64,000 bases of DNA from Pseudoxanthomonas sp. JBR18 (GTDB lineage: Bacteria; Pseudomonadota; Gammaproteobacteria; Xanthomonadales; Xanthomonadaceae): assembly GCF_028198165.1 (NCBI RefSeq), contig NZ_CP116339.1, forward strand, positions 1,345,001 through 1,409,000. The letters are read 5' to 3'. The notes under the pieces were generated by a model. That model had not been told where the DNA came from and made no database searches. It saw nothing but the letters and a program-made list of their open reading frames with translations. This document shows positions 1 through 9,042 of this stretch, in pieces. The number at the start of each line of letters is the position of its first letter. Positions within the stretch are counted from its first letter, which is position 1. Both the position numbers and the translations under genes were made by a program.

Positions 1-94
1 CGGACGGCCGTCATCGGCGCCGCACTGTGCGTGCGCCGCGGCGTGTCGGACCCAAGCGCGGGCCTGGCGCCTTTCCTGTCTGTTGGAGTGCTGT

Positions 95-1606
95 ATGCGT
101 CGATCCGTTTCATTCGCCGGTCTGTTGCCGGTGGCCCTGCTGGCCTGGCTGCCCGTGGCGGCCGCCCACCAGGCCGAGCCGACACCGGCGCCGCGCCAGG
201 TGCTCACGGTGGACCGCTACGCGGACGACGACGCACCCGGCTCGCTGCGCTGGGCCATCACCACCGCCAACCAGGCCCCGGGCACCTACCGGATCGAGAT
301 CGCCGCGGTCGGCACCGCGCCATACGTGATCAAGCCGGCCAAACCGCTGCCGGCGATCAACGGCCCGGTCGCCATCGTCGGGCTGCCCTGGCAGCAGGCC
401 GGGCAGTACGTGGCCATCGATGGCGCGGCCTACGTCACCGGCGAAGGCACCAAGGCCTGCCCGGGCGCGGTCGAAGGCCAGTACGGCACCAACGTGCGCA
501 CCACCACCCTGCCCGGCCTAATCCTGCGCGATACGCAAGGGGTGGAACTGGCCGGACTGGAGATTCGCAACTTCTGCATCGGCGTGCTGGTCAACCGCGC
601 CTCGGGCAGCGAGATCCACGACAACCGCATCGTCGCCAACAAGGGCGGCGCGGGCGTGATGCTGACCGGCGACGACGGCAGCGGACAGTCGACCGCCACC
701 ACCACGATCCACAACCGCATCGTGCGCAACGAGTTCCTGGACAACGGCGACGGCCTGGAGCTGACCCGGGGCGCGGCCTGGAACCTGGTGGCCGACAACG
801 TGTTCCGCTCCACCGATGCCAATCCCGAACCCTCGCAGGGCATCGAGATCCTATGGGGCAACGACAACACCGTCATCCGCAACCGCTTCGAGAACTACTC
901 CGACGGCCTGCAGATCAACTGGGGCAACCGCAACACCATCGCGGCCAACACCTTCACCGGCAACTCCATCGGAGTGAGCCTGACCGGGCGCGACAACGTG
1001 GTCGATGACAACACCATCACCGGCAACGGCATCGGCGTGGCCGTGCGCCCGCAACCCACCTCGCTGCCCAACCGCATCAGCGCCAACAGCATCACCGGCA
1101 ACGGGCTGAAGATCATGCGTTGCCAGGCCGGTGGCGCCTGTGTCCCGGGCCAGCGGCGTGGCGCGATCGTGTTCGGCGTGCCGGGCCTGGAGCATGCCAG
1201 TTTCGTCGGCTCGCGCGGCGGCGGCGTCCACAGCGATCCCGACAAGCTGGCCAGGATCTGCAGTGATCGCGTCAACGAGAACTGCCAGCCCGCGCCCAAC
1301 GGGGGTATCGTCGCGCCCGTCATCGACAGCGCACGACGCGATGGACAGGACCTGAGCGTAACGGGTCATTTCCTGGGCGCGTCCAACACCGTGCATCGCA
1401 TCGAGGTCTTCGGCAATGCCAAGGCCACCGACGACGAAGCCGCGCACTACCTGGGCAGCGCGTCGGTCGCCACCGACGCCCAGGGGCAAGGCCATTTCCG
1501 CCTCACCCTTTCCGACGCGGCCGGCTTGAACGGCGTGACGGCCACCGTGACCTCGCTGGAAGGGGCCACCTCGCCGTTGTCCGCGCCGCGCGCCGTGGGT
1601 CGCTGA
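95..1606 (+). CDS. Secreted right-handed parallel beta-helix protein, candidate periplasmic 3-dehydroshikimate dehydratase (QuiC-like)
   Basis: Exported protein of 503 residues. The ATG at 95 is chosen because GGAG lies six bases upstream; an in-frame TTG at 83 is the alternative. The first ~27 residues are a Sec signal peptide (hydrophobic core LLPVALLAWLPVAAA). Residues ~150-340 contain repeated NxIxxN units (NRIVRNEFLDN, NTIAANTFTGN, NTITGNGIG) typical of PbH1 coils. A porin and an exported 3-dehydroquinate dehydratase follow in the same direction. Acinetobacter baylyi ADP1 has the same set (quiB, quiC, quiX, quiA) next to its pca genes, and its QuiC acts outside the cytoplasm. By context this protein is the best candidate in the window for the step 3-dehydroshikimate to protocatechuate. 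The fold is clear; the enzyme function is inferred. Confidence 0.75.
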   Translation: MRRSVSFAGLLPVALLAWLPVAAAHQAEPTPAPRQVLTVDRYADDDAPGSLRWAITTANQAPGTYRIEIAAVGTAPYVIKPAKPLPAINGPVAIVGLPWQQAGQYVAIDGAAYVTGEGTKACPGAVEGQYGTNVRTTTLPGLILRDTQGVELAGLEIRNFCIGVLVNRASGSEIHDNRIVANKGGAGVMLTGDDGSGQSTATTTIHNRIVRNEFLDNGDGLELTRGAAWNLVADNVFRSTDANPEPSQGIEILWGNDNTVIRNRFENYSDGLQINWGNRNTIAANTFTGNSIGVSLTGRDNVVDDNTITGNGIGVAVRPQPTSLPNRISANSITGNGLKIMRCQAGGACVPGQRRGAIVFGVPGLEHASFVGSRGGGVHSDPDKLARICSDRVNENCQPAPNGGIVAPVIDSARRDGQDLSVTGHFLGASNTVHRIEVFGNAKATDDEAAHYLGSASVATDAQGQGHFRLTLSDAAGLNGVTATVTSLEGATSPLSAPRAVGR

Positions 1607-1676
1607 CATCGCAGGGCTGGCATCGGATCGAAGCCTGCCCGCGTCCCACCTCCCTCACATCAAGGTTCCTGTTTCC

Positions 1677-2984
1677 ATGTCGTACCGCCCCACCGTGTCT
1701 GCACGTCCTTCCCTGGCCCTGGCGCCACTCGCCGTCGCGCTGCTGTGCGCGCTGCCCCACCCGGCCGCCGCCGCCGATGCCTACGACACCGACAACCTCT
1801 TCGGCGGCTGGAACGGCGAGCGCGCCGCGCTGGTGGACAAGGGCGTCACCCTGCGCGGGGACTACACCGGCGAAGCCATGGGCGTGGTCGACGGCGGCCT
1901 GGACACCGGCGCGCGCTATGCGCAGCAGGTGCGCGTGGGCGTGGACCTGGACATGGGCAAGCTGGCCGGCTGGAACGGCGGCACCCTGCGCTTCACCCTC
2001 AACGACCGCCGTGGCAACAGCACTTCTGCCGACCTGGTGGGCAACCGCTTCCCGATCCAGGAAGCCTACGGCGGCCAGTACACACGCCTGAGTGAATTCA
2101 GCTACGACCAGAAGTTCAACGACGGCCGGTCCTATTTCAAGCTGGGCTTCTACGCGATGGGCAACCAGTTCGGCGGCCTCAGCGCGGGCACCAGCTTCGT
2201 CAACGCCGCGTTCTGCGCGCACCCGCTGTCCATGAGCGGCAACAGCGGCTGGTACAACTACCCCACCGCACGCTGGGGCGGCGAGTTCGCCGAGCAGCTC
2301 ACCCGTTCGGTCAACGTGCGCGCGGGCTGGTTCCAGGTCAATCCCAACCTGTCCGGCGACAATGTGCACAACGCCTTCCGCCCTGGCGTGTCCGGGACCA
2401 CCGGCTCGCTGTTCCCCGTGGAAGTGACCTGGAAGCCCTTCGCCGGCACGCGCCTGCCGGGCGTCTACAAGTTCGGCGGCTACTACGACTCCTCGCGCGT
2501 TTCCAGGAAGGGCCTGGACACCGGCGCGGTCACCGGCCGTGATGGCGCCTACGTGCTGGCCGAACAGAAGGCCTATACCCCGGGCGCCAATCCCGAGATC
2601 GGCCTGACCGCCTTCGCCGAGTACATGGCCTCGGACAAGGACACCGCGCAGATCAGCCGGTGGTACGCGATCGGTGGCGTGTGGCAGGGCATCGGGCACC
2701 GCGAGAAGGACCGCATCGCGCTGGGCTATGTCGGAGCGGACATCAACCACCGCCTGATCGATGCCCGGCGCGCCACGCTGGCCAACGCCGGCGTGCCTGC
2801 CGACTCGCCCCTGTATGGGCTGACCGGCGCCGAAGAGCTGGTGGAGCTGTCCTACAGCTTCCAGGTCAACCCCTGGCTGATGCTGCGCCCGGATGTGCAG
2901 TACATCACCAACCCCGGCACCTTCGCCTATACCCAGACCGATAACGCCCTGGCGGTCGGCCTGCAGGCCAAGATCACGTTCTAA
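1677..2984 (+). CDS. OprB-family carbohydrate-selective porin (QuiX-like)
   Basis: Outer-membrane porin of 435 residues. It has a signal peptide (LAPLAVALLCALPHPAAAAD) and a mature region rich in alternating aromatic and glycine residues. The opening segment (TDNLFGGWNGERAALVDKGV) and the end in an aromatic residue (LQAKITF) fit the OprB family, normally 420-460 residues. It lies 70 bases after the beta-helix gene and 50 bases before the exported dehydroquinate dehydratase, so the three are probably co-transcribed. OprB porins pass small polar compounds; in this setting quinate or shikimate is the likely substrate, matching the porin-like quiX of Acinetobacter. The family assignment is firm and the substrate is inference. 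Confidence 0.85.
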   Translation: MSYRPTVSARPSLALAPLAVALLCALPHPAAAADAYDTDNLFGGWNGERAALVDKGVTLRGDYTGEAMGVVDGGLDTGARYAQQVRVGVDLDMGKLAGWNGGTLRFTLNDRRGNSTSADLVGNRFPIQEAYGGQYTRLSEFSYDQKFNDGRSYFKLGFYAMGNQFGGLSAGTSFVNAAFCAHPLSMSGNSGWYNYPTARWGGEFAEQLTRSVNVRAGWFQVNPNLSGDNVHNAFRPGVSGTTGSLFPVEVTWKPFAGTRLPGVYKFGGYYDSSRVSRKGLDTGAVTGRDGAYVLAEQKAYTPGANPEIGLTAFAEYMASDKDTAQISRWYAIGGVWQGIGHREKDRIALGYVGADINHRLIDARRATLANAGVPADSPLYGLTGAEELVELSYSFQVNPWLMLRPDVQYITNPGTFAYTQTDNALAVGLQAKITF

Positions 2985-3034
2985 CGCTTTCGCGCGCCTG
3001 GTCGCGCCACGAAATCCACCTGGGAGGGACTCAT

Positions 3035-3928
3035 ATGTTGCTTGCCCGTACTACCCTAGCCGCCCGCGTGCTGCTGGCCATCTCGATGACGGCCGGCGTC
3101 AGCACCGCCGCCGCCGCTACCGACATGACCGACGCCTCCGCCGCTGCCGTTCCCGTCCGTACCATCGCCGTCAAGGGCGTGGTGATTGGACAGGGCGCGC
3201 CCAAGACCATCGTGCCGATCACGGCCAAGACCGCGGCCGAGGCGATCGCCCAGGCCGAGCGGATCGGCGCCAACGCCGACACCGACGTGGTCGAGTGGCG
3301 CATCGACTACCTGGACATCGCCACCGACGCCAAGGCGCTGGTCAAGCTGGCCCCGCAGGTCGCCAGCGCGGCGGAGGGCAAGCCGGTGATCCTGACCTTC
3401 CGCACCAAGGCCGAGGGCGGCGCCACCGCGATCAGTGATGCCGACTACGGCAAGCTCTACGCAGCACTCATCAAGGCCCATGCCGCCGACCTGTATGACG
3501 TGGAGATGTTCCGCGACCAGGCGGTGGTCAAGTCGATCGTGGCTGCCGCGCACCAGGCCGGCGCCTACATCGTCATGTCCAACCACGATTTTCACGCCAC
3601 GCCGGACACCGCCGAGATCGTCGCCCGTCTGCGCAAGCAGCAGGCGCTGGGCGCCGATGTGCTGAAGATCGCAGTGATGCCGCAGAACCCGGGCGATGTG
3701 CTCAAGCTGCTCGATGCCACCTGGCAGATGCGCCAGAGCAGCGACCGCCCGCTGCTGACCATGTCGATGGGTCCGACCGGCGTGGTCTCCCGCCTGGCCG
3801 GTGAAACCTTTGGCCAGGCGATGACCTTCGGCATGCTCGGCACCGCGTCGGCGCCCGGACAGGTCGAGGTCGGCACGCTGCGCGGCATCCTGACCACGCT
3901 GGACAAGGCCACCAAGAAGACGCCGTAA
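3035..3928 (+). CDS. aroD: Type I 3-dehydroquinate dehydratase with signal peptide (QuiB/AroD-type)
   Basis: 297-residue class I enzyme that dehydrates 3-dehydroquinate to 3-dehydroshikimate through a Schiff base. GGGAGGGA lies six bases before the ATG. Residues 1-28 form a signal peptide, which biosynthetic AroD proteins lack. Family motifs are present: VEWRIDYL (substrate-binding Glu/Arg), SNHDFH (catalytic His), VLKIAVMP (Schiff-base Lys) and SMGPTGVVSRLAGETFG. Export to the periplasm, the neighbouring porin and the PQQ quinate dehydrogenase gene 20 kb downstream all point to quinate catabolism rather than aromatic amino-acid synthesis. The closest functional analogue is QuiB of Acinetobacter. 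Confidence 0.9.
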   Translation: MLLARTTLAARVLLAISMTAGVSTAAAATDMTDASAAAVPVRTIAVKGVVIGQGAPKTIVPITAKTAAEAIAQAERIGANADTDVVEWRIDYLDIATDAKALVKLAPQVASAAEGKPVILTFRTKAEGGATAISDADYGKLYAALIKAHAADLYDVEMFRDQAVVKSIVAAAHQAGAYIVMSNHDFHATPDTAEIVARLRKQQALGADVLKIAVMPQNPGDVLKLLDATWQMRQSSDRPLLTMSMGPTGVVSRLAGETFGQAMTFGMLGTASAPGQVEVGTLRGILTTLDKATKKTP

Positions 3929-3934
3929 CCGCGT

Positions 3935-3965
3935 GCATGGCCGTGCCCGCGCGGCGCGGCCATGC
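3935..3965 (+). terminator. Hairpin after the dehydroquinate dehydratase gene
   Basis: Inverted repeat GCATGGCC / GGCCATGC (8-bp arms, GC-rich loop) starts seven bases after the stop codon. No T-run follows, so it may be an RNA-stabilising or Rho-assisted end rather than a classical intrinsic terminator. Confidence 0.4.
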
Positions 3966-4937
3966 CCCATCCGCGCTGTGTGACGCGCCGCCATCCGGGC
4001 GCTCGAGCGACCACAGGAACTGCCCGTCGTTTCCCGGGGAGGCGCCAGGGCCAAGGCCGCTACGCCCCACTGTCACCCTGCACCGCGCAAGTCGCCTCTC
4101 CTCCTCGCATCGCCGATGCATCGCCACCAGCTTCGTGCCGTGCGGGGTCAATGGCTTTTGCGGATTTGTGTTCGATAACCTCGATGCGTGTCCGCGCCCT
4201 CGGCCGCATGATCCGTCCTGCTCGCGTGCTTCAGGCTAAGTCGGACATGCTGCGGGTCAAGGCCGTCGTGCGCACGACGGTGGCCGATGCCAACCTGCGT
4301 TGCATCGCCTGTGCGGCACCGTGCGCGCGACCGGCGACCGGCGCGCATCGCACTGGAAGCCTAGTCTCGGATTGATCCGCCGAATGGCCGGCGACGCCAC
4401 GGGCGTGCAACAGCCCGAACGCGCCGCTGCGCTCGCGCCCGGACCGATCTACAGGCAGCTGGATCGAGACCGGACGCCGGGCACCCTGCCCCGCAACTCT
4501 TCCGCGCAAGACCGTCGGACTGGATGGCGGGATGCAGAGTCACGGGCTCATCGCCCGCCACGGTGATGGCCGCGCCCCTGATCCATGTCGCCAGGCCCAA
4601 GCAACACGCGCCGCGGCACCGACCTCGGCCGCCCCGCATACCTGGCGCGTGCGTACCGCACCTCCGTGACGGCGCCGCCTGTCGAGGCGTGACTCAGCAT
4701 GCTGCACTGCAGCTTGCCCATAATAGTTATTAGTCATAACTTTTATTTCGTTGAGCGATTGGCCGCATGGGCGACGCGAGTTGACGCACGCGGGATGACC
4801 GCTGCGGCCCTGGTCCAACGCTCCAATCGGCCCCAACACCACGATGCGCAAGCGGAACGATCCAATGCCTGGAATCAACAGCAATCGCGTGTGCGCCACA
4901 TCCCGCTCCCTGGGCGGAGCCTGCGGGCGAAAGGGTT
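3966..4937. other. Approximately 1-kb intergenic region without a convincing gene
   Basis: No reading frame here has a ribosome binding site together with plausible protein composition; the open frames are high-GC chance frames. The only distinctive part is an AT-rich island at about 4715-4755 containing a small palindrome, listed separately, which may carry promoter or operator function for the downstream MarR-regulated genes. Confidence 0.5.
4725..4741. promoter_or_regulatory. AT-rich palindrome, possible MarR-type operator
   Basis: AGTTAT-TAGTC-ATAACT is a perfect 6-bp inverted repeat in the only strongly AT-rich stretch of this intergenic region. It lies about 200 bases upstream of the MarR-family gene. 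The size and symmetry suit a MarR dimer site, but no second copy was seen upstream of the transporter gene, so the assignment is weak. Confidence 0.25.
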
Positions 4938-5462
4938 ATGCTGTGTCATCCACCCTTTCCCACGCTTGGTCGTGCGCACTTGAGCAGCCCGCCCCCCGCC
5001 GATCCCAGCGAGTCGCTCGATCCGCTCGACCTGAGCAGGCTGACCTGCCTGCTCGGCTTCAGGATGACCCGGGCCGAGTTGCGTATTCGGCGGATCTTCG
5101 TCGAGTGCGTGCAGTCGTTCGACCTCAAGCCGGTGGATTTTTCCGTACTGGTGCTGGTCGACGCCAATCCCGGCACCAACCAGCGGCTGCTGTGCGAGGC
5201 GCTGGATGTCTCACCGCCCAACCTGGCCATCGTGATCGCACGGCTGGTCAAGCGTCGGCTGCTGCGCCAGGTGCGCGGGCGTCAGGACCGTCGCATGCAA
5301 CACCTGCATCTGACCGCCACGGGCAAGACGCTGCTGGAACAGGCAGAAGGCCGCGTCCAGCGGATGGAAGCCGCATTGACCAACGCACTGAGCAAGTCCC
5401 AGTCCGGATCGCTGCTGCGCGCTCTGGATCTGCTGTCGCGCGTCGAGATCGACCCGAGCTAA
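4938..5462 (+). CDS. MarR-family transcriptional regulator
   Basis: 174 residues from the ATG at 4938; a TTG at 4980 that removes 14 residues is also possible. Residues ~75-140 form a winged helix-turn-helix (NQRLLCEALDVSPPNLAIVI, then the wing RGRQDRRMQHLHLT with the DRR signature). It is in the same direction as, and 145 bases before, a transporter and hydroxycinnamate-catabolism operon. MarR proteins such as FerC and FerR repress ferulate operons and are released by feruloyl-CoA, so a local role of this kind is likely. The ligand is not shown by the sequence. Confidence 0.8.
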   Translation: MLCHPPFPTLGRAHLSSPPPADPSESLDPLDLSRLTCLLGFRMTRAELRIRRIFVECVQSFDLKPVDFSVLVLVDANPGTNQRLLCEALDVSPPNLAIVIARLVKRRLLRQVRGRQDRRMQHLHLTATGKTLLEQAEGRVQRMEAALTNALSKSQSGSLLRALDLLSRVEIDPS

Positions 5463-5607
5463 TCCGCCTTCCCCCGGCCCATGGCGATGCCATGGCGTCC
5501 CGGCCCTACACCCTCACGCCATCTTCGCCCTGCGCGGTGGCCGTCGGCGTGCGCGCCTCGATTCCTCCCCACGCCCCACCCTCCCCTGTCACTCAGGAGA
5601 TCTCATC

Positions 5608-6603
5608 GTGAACGACGTTTGCGCTCCCATCGCTGTGCGGCGCCTTGGGCTCGCCGTGCTGAGCTGCCTATTGGCAACACCCGCAGCAGCGCAGCAAGTG
5701 CCCCAGACCGTACAGCTGCCCAATGGGCTGAACACAGGCGGCACCAGCTTCCTCGATGGATTCACCCGGACCACACCGGGCTGGGCGGTGGTTCCCTACC
5801 TGACCATCAGCCACCTGGATGAGATCAAGGACGCCAACGGTGACGACGTCCCTGCCTTCCGGCGCCCGCGTATCGACTCGACCCTATTGCTCACCCAGGT
5901 GGCCTACGCCACCAGCTACCGTCCGCTGGGCGGGGTGCTGGGCTTCACCGCTCTGGTGCCATTGGTGAACCTGGACGCGTCGTTTGCGGCAAACAGCCCG
6001 GTGCGGCTGCGCGACAACGGCTTCGGCATGGGCGATGTCACCTTTGGCCCTTACCTGCAGATGTTGCCGGTGATGCGCGAGGGGAGGCCGGTGTTCATTC
6101 AACGCTTTGAATTGGATGCGGTCGCGCCGGTCGGAAAGTTCGACCGCGACCTGGATCTGAATCAGAGTTCGGGCTATTGGTCGGTGATCCCCAACTGGGC
6201 CTTCACCTTCCTGCCGACCCCCGAGTGGGAGATCAGCGGGCGCCTGAACTACGTCTACAACTTCCGCGCCGACAAGGCCTCCAATCCACCGCCCATCCCC
6301 GGCTTTGTGTTTCGCAACGGCAAGGCCGGCGATGCGGCATGGCTCAATTTCGCAACCTCTTATCAGGTCGCACCCACGTTGCGCCTGGGGATCAACGGCT
6401 ATTACCTGCAGCAGCTGCGTGACAACCGGACCAACGGCGTGCGCGTGGCCGACAGCAAGCAACGCAAGTTCTACCTGGGGCCAGGAACGTCCTGGCAGAT
6501 CGACCAACGCAACATCCTCAATACCAACCTGTACCTGCCGGTCGACGTGGAAAACGCCGCGGCCGGCAACAGTCTCAACCTCCAATACATCCATGTGTTC
6601 TGA
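5608..6603 (+). CDS. Outer-membrane transporter of the phenol-degradation MetA-like family
   Basis: 331 residues starting at GTG; AGGAG lies nine bases upstream. A signal peptide (LGLAVLSCLLATPAAAQQ) is followed by a predicted beta-barrel of the family often annotated as 'transporter' or MetA-pathway-of-phenol-degradation protein. It contains repeated amphipathic strands and ends LQYIHVF with a C-terminal aromatic residue. It is the first gene of a tightly spaced block (16 bases to the SDR gene). Its likely role is uptake of hydroxycinnamates or related aromatics across the outer membrane; the substrate is inferred from context only. Confidence 0.7.
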   Translation: MNDVCAPIAVRRLGLAVLSCLLATPAAAQQVPQTVQLPNGLNTGGTSFLDGFTRTTPGWAVVPYLTISHLDEIKDANGDDVPAFRRPRIDSTLLLTQVAYATSYRPLGGVLGFTALVPLVNLDASFAANSPVRLRDNGFGMGDVTFGPYLQMLPVMREGRPVFIQRFELDAVAPVGKFDRDLDLNQSSGYWSVIPNWAFTFLPTPEWEISGRLNYVYNFRADKASNPPPIPGFVFRNGKAGDAAWLNFATSYQVAPTLRLGINGYYLQQLRDNRTNGVRVADSKQRKFYLGPGTSWQIDQRNILNTNLYLPVDVENAAAGNSLNLQYIHVF

Positions 6604-6618
6604 ACCGAGGTCACGCCC

Positions 6619-7386
6619 ATGAATCTGCACAACAAAACGCTCATCGTCACCGGGGTGTCTTCGGGCATCGGCGGTGAGGTGGCCAGGCTGGCTCGCTTCC
6701 GGGGCGCGCGCGTGATCGGCGTGGATCGCAATCCAGCCAGCATGACCCTGGACGGCTTTCACCAGGCAGATCTGGGAGACCCGACGGCGATTGACGCGCT
6801 GGTCGCGCAACTGCCCGAGCGCATCGATGCGCTGGCCAATATCGCAGGCGTGCCTGGTACCGCACCGGTGGACCTGGTGGCCAGGATCAACTACCTGGGG
6901 CTGCGTCACCTGACCCAGGCGCTGCTGCCGCGCATCGTGCCCGGTGGCAGCGTGGTCAACGTCGCCTCGATCCTGGGCGCGGAGTGGCCGCAGCGTCTGC
7001 AACTGCATCGCGAACTGGCGCAGACCGCGGACTATGCCGCCGGTGCGCAGTGGCTGGCCCAGCATCCGGTGGAGCAGGCCACCTGCTACCAGTACTTCAA
7101 GGAGGCGCTGATCGTGTGGAGCGCGCTGCGCTCGCAGGACTGGTTCGCCCAACACGACGTGCGGGTCAACAGCGTCGCGCCCGGCCCGGTGTTCACCCCG
7201 ATCCTGGGCGACTTCGTGACCATGCTGGGCCCGGACCGGGTCGCCGCCGACGGCGCCAAGATGAAACGCCCCGCCTACGCCGACGAGGTGGCCGAGGCCA
7301 TCGTGTTCCTGGCGTCGGACGCGGCGCGCTGGATCAACGGCGTCAACCTGCCGGTCGATGGCGGCCTGGCCGCCACCGCGATTTGA
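6619..7386 (+). CDS. Short-chain dehydrogenase, coniferyl-alcohol dehydrogenase type
   Basis: 255-residue classical SDR. It has the nucleotide-binding motif TGVSSGIG near residue 11, NIAG in place of NNAG, the catalytic tyrosine and lysine in YQYFK, and a C-terminal PVDGGL motif. The short TGxxxGIG domain and the gap before YxxxK resemble CalA and 3-alpha-hydroxysteroid dehydrogenase-like proteins. It sits between a transporter gene and an aldehyde dehydrogenase gene in a ferulate cluster. Oxidation of coniferyl alcohol or a related aromatic alcohol to the aldehyde is the likely reaction. The family is firm; the substrate comes from context. Confidence 0.75.
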   Translation: MNLHNKTLIVTGVSSGIGGEVARLARFRGARVIGVDRNPASMTLDGFHQADLGDPTAIDALVAQLPERIDALANIAGVPGTAPVDLVARINYLGLRHLTQALLPRIVPGGSVVNVASILGAEWPQRLQLHRELAQTADYAAGAQWLAQHPVEQATCYQYFKEALIVWSALRSQDWFAQHDVRVNSVAPGPVFTPILGDFVTMLGPDRVAADGAKMKRPAYADEVAEAIVFLASDAARWINGVNLPVDGGLAATAI

Positions 7387-7418
7387 AGCCCTCCTTTCCC
7401 ATCCTTCAGAGCACATCA

Positions 7419-8897
7419 ATGGACATCACCACCACCTCCCTGGCTCGCGTCGAGGCCTGGCGCGGCAAGATCTTCAATGGCGATTGGGTCGATGCGCAGG
7501 GCGGCACCCTGGACGTGATCGAACCAGGCAACGGCGAGTCGCTCTACCGCGTCGGCCAGGCCAATGCCCAGGACGTAGCCAGCGCCGTCGCACGCGCACG
7601 CGCGGCCCAACGCGCCTGGGCGGCAACGCCACCGCGCGAGCGCGCGGCCGTGTTTCATCGTGCCGCAGCGATCCTGCAGGAGCACGCGGCGGCGGCCTCG
7701 GCACTGGTGGCGCGCGAGACCGGCGGCATCCTGCCCAAGGGCGAGCACGAAGTCCGCGAAGCCATCGTCCTGCTGCAGCGCGCGGCGGCCATGCCGCTGC
7801 AGGCCAACGGGCAGGTGTTGCCGAGCGTGCCAGGCCGTTTGAGCATTGCGCGTCAGCTGCCGTTGGGCGTGGTCGGGGTGATCTCGCCGTTCAATTTCCC
7901 GCTGGTGTTGTCGCTGCGCTCGGTGGCGCCGGCATTGGCCGTGGGCAATGCGGTCGTGCTCAAGCCCGACCCGCGCACGCCTTACGCGGGTGGCTTTGTG
8001 ATCGCCGAAGTGCTGGCCGCTGCAGGCCTGCCCGAGGGCCTATTGCACGTCGTCCCGGGCGGGGCCGAGGCCGAGGCCGGGCAGGCTCTGGTCGAGGCGC
8101 CGGGCGTGCCGATGATCGCCTTCACCGGCTCGACCGGCGCCGGGCGCCGGATCGGCGAGCTGGCCGGCAGGCACCTGAAGAAGGTTTCACTGGAGCTGGG
8201 CGGCAAGAATTCGCTGATCGTGCTGGAGGATGCCGACCTGGACCTGGCGGTCTCGGCCATCGCCTTCGGTGCCTACTTCCACCAGGGCCAGATCTGCATG
8301 GCCACCGGCCGGGTGCTGGTCCAGCGCAGCATCGCGGCCGAACTGACCCGGCGCCTGGCCGAAAAGGCACGCCATCTGCCGGTAGGCGACCCGGCCACCG
8401 GCCAGGTCGCGCTGGGCCCGATCATCGACCAGCGCCAGCTGCAGCACGTCAAGGACATCGTCGATGCCTCGGTCGCCGCCGGCGCGGTGGTCGAGGCAGG
8501 CGGCACCCATGAAGGCCTGTTCTATGCGGCCACGGTGTTGTCCAACGTCACCCCGGGCATGCGCGCCTTCGACGAAGAAGTGTTTGGCCCGGTCGCCAAC
8601 ATCATCAGCTTCGACAGCGACGATCAGGCGGTGGAGCTGGCCAACGCCACCGAGTACGGCCTGTCGGCCGGGGTGATCTCCGCCTCGGTCGGCCGCGCCA
8701 TGGCCATCGGCGAGCGCCTGCACACCGGCCTGCTGCACATCAACGACCAGACCGTGGCCGACGAGGTGATCAACCCGTTCGGCGGCACTGGCGCCTCGGG
8801 CAATGGAACGAGCGTGGGCGGGCCGGCCGATTGGGAGCAGTACACCCACTGGCAGTGGGTCACGATCAAGGACGCCGTGCCGCAGTACCCGTTTTGA
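7419..8897 (+). CDS. vdh: NAD(P)-dependent aldehyde dehydrogenase, vanillin/benzaldehyde dehydrogenase type
   Basis: 492-residue aldehyde dehydrogenase. Visible motifs are VISPFNFPLVLS (cofactor site), FTGSTGAGRRIG, the catalytic glutamate in LELGGKNS, and the catalytic cysteine in FHQGQICMATGR. The sequence resembles vanillin and benzaldehyde dehydrogenases (Vdh, XylC), and Vdh normally lies beside the feruloyl-CoA hydratase/lyase gene, as here. It should oxidise vanillin, 4-hydroxybenzaldehyde or protocatechualdehyde to the acids. No vanillate demethylase gene is found in the window, so the next step must be encoded elsewhere. Confidence 0.8.
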   Translation: MDITTTSLARVEAWRGKIFNGDWVDAQGGTLDVIEPGNGESLYRVGQANAQDVASAVARARAAQRAWAATPPRERAAVFHRAAAILQEHAAAASALVARETGGILPKGEHEVREAIVLLQRAAAMPLQANGQVLPSVPGRLSIARQLPLGVVGVISPFNFPLVLSLRSVAPALAVGNAVVLKPDPRTPYAGGFVIAEVLAAAGLPEGLLHVVPGGAEAEAGQALVEAPGVPMIAFTGSTGAGRRIGELAGRHLKKVSLELGGKNSLIVLEDADLDLAVSAIAFGAYFHQGQICMATGRVLVQRSIAAELTRRLAEKARHLPVGDPATGQVALGPIIDQRQLQHVKDIVDASVAAGAVVEAGGTHEGLFYAATVLSNVTPGMRAFDEEVFGPVANIISFDSDDQAVELANATEYGLSAGVISASVGRAMAIGERLHTGLLHINDQTVADEVINPFGGTGASGNGTSVGGPADWEQYTHWQWVTIKDAVPQYPF

Positions 8898-9042
8898 TTC
8901 TTGGGGCAAGGGTCCGGCGCGAAAGCGCATCGCGGATTCAAGCGCGCGAGACGTCGCCCGGACCCTCATCCGCCCCTCCAGGGCACCTTCTCCCAGAGGG
9001 AGGAGGAAGTTCCCATTCTCCCCCCCACTGAAGGTGATCCAC
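8898..9042. other. Short intergenic spacer with dispersed-repeat character
   Basis: The 145-bp gap contains CGGACCCTCATCCGCCCC, then GGCACCTTCTCCC and GAGGGAGGAGG, an arrangement seen in dispersed intergenic repeats of many GC-rich proteobacteria. It separates two genes that otherwise look co-transcribed. Confidence 0.35.

Noticed and set aside
3937..4660. Several short frames between the dehydroquinate dehydratase and MarR genes
   Set aside because: High-GC chance frames on both strands with no ribosome site, no motif and mutual overlap.
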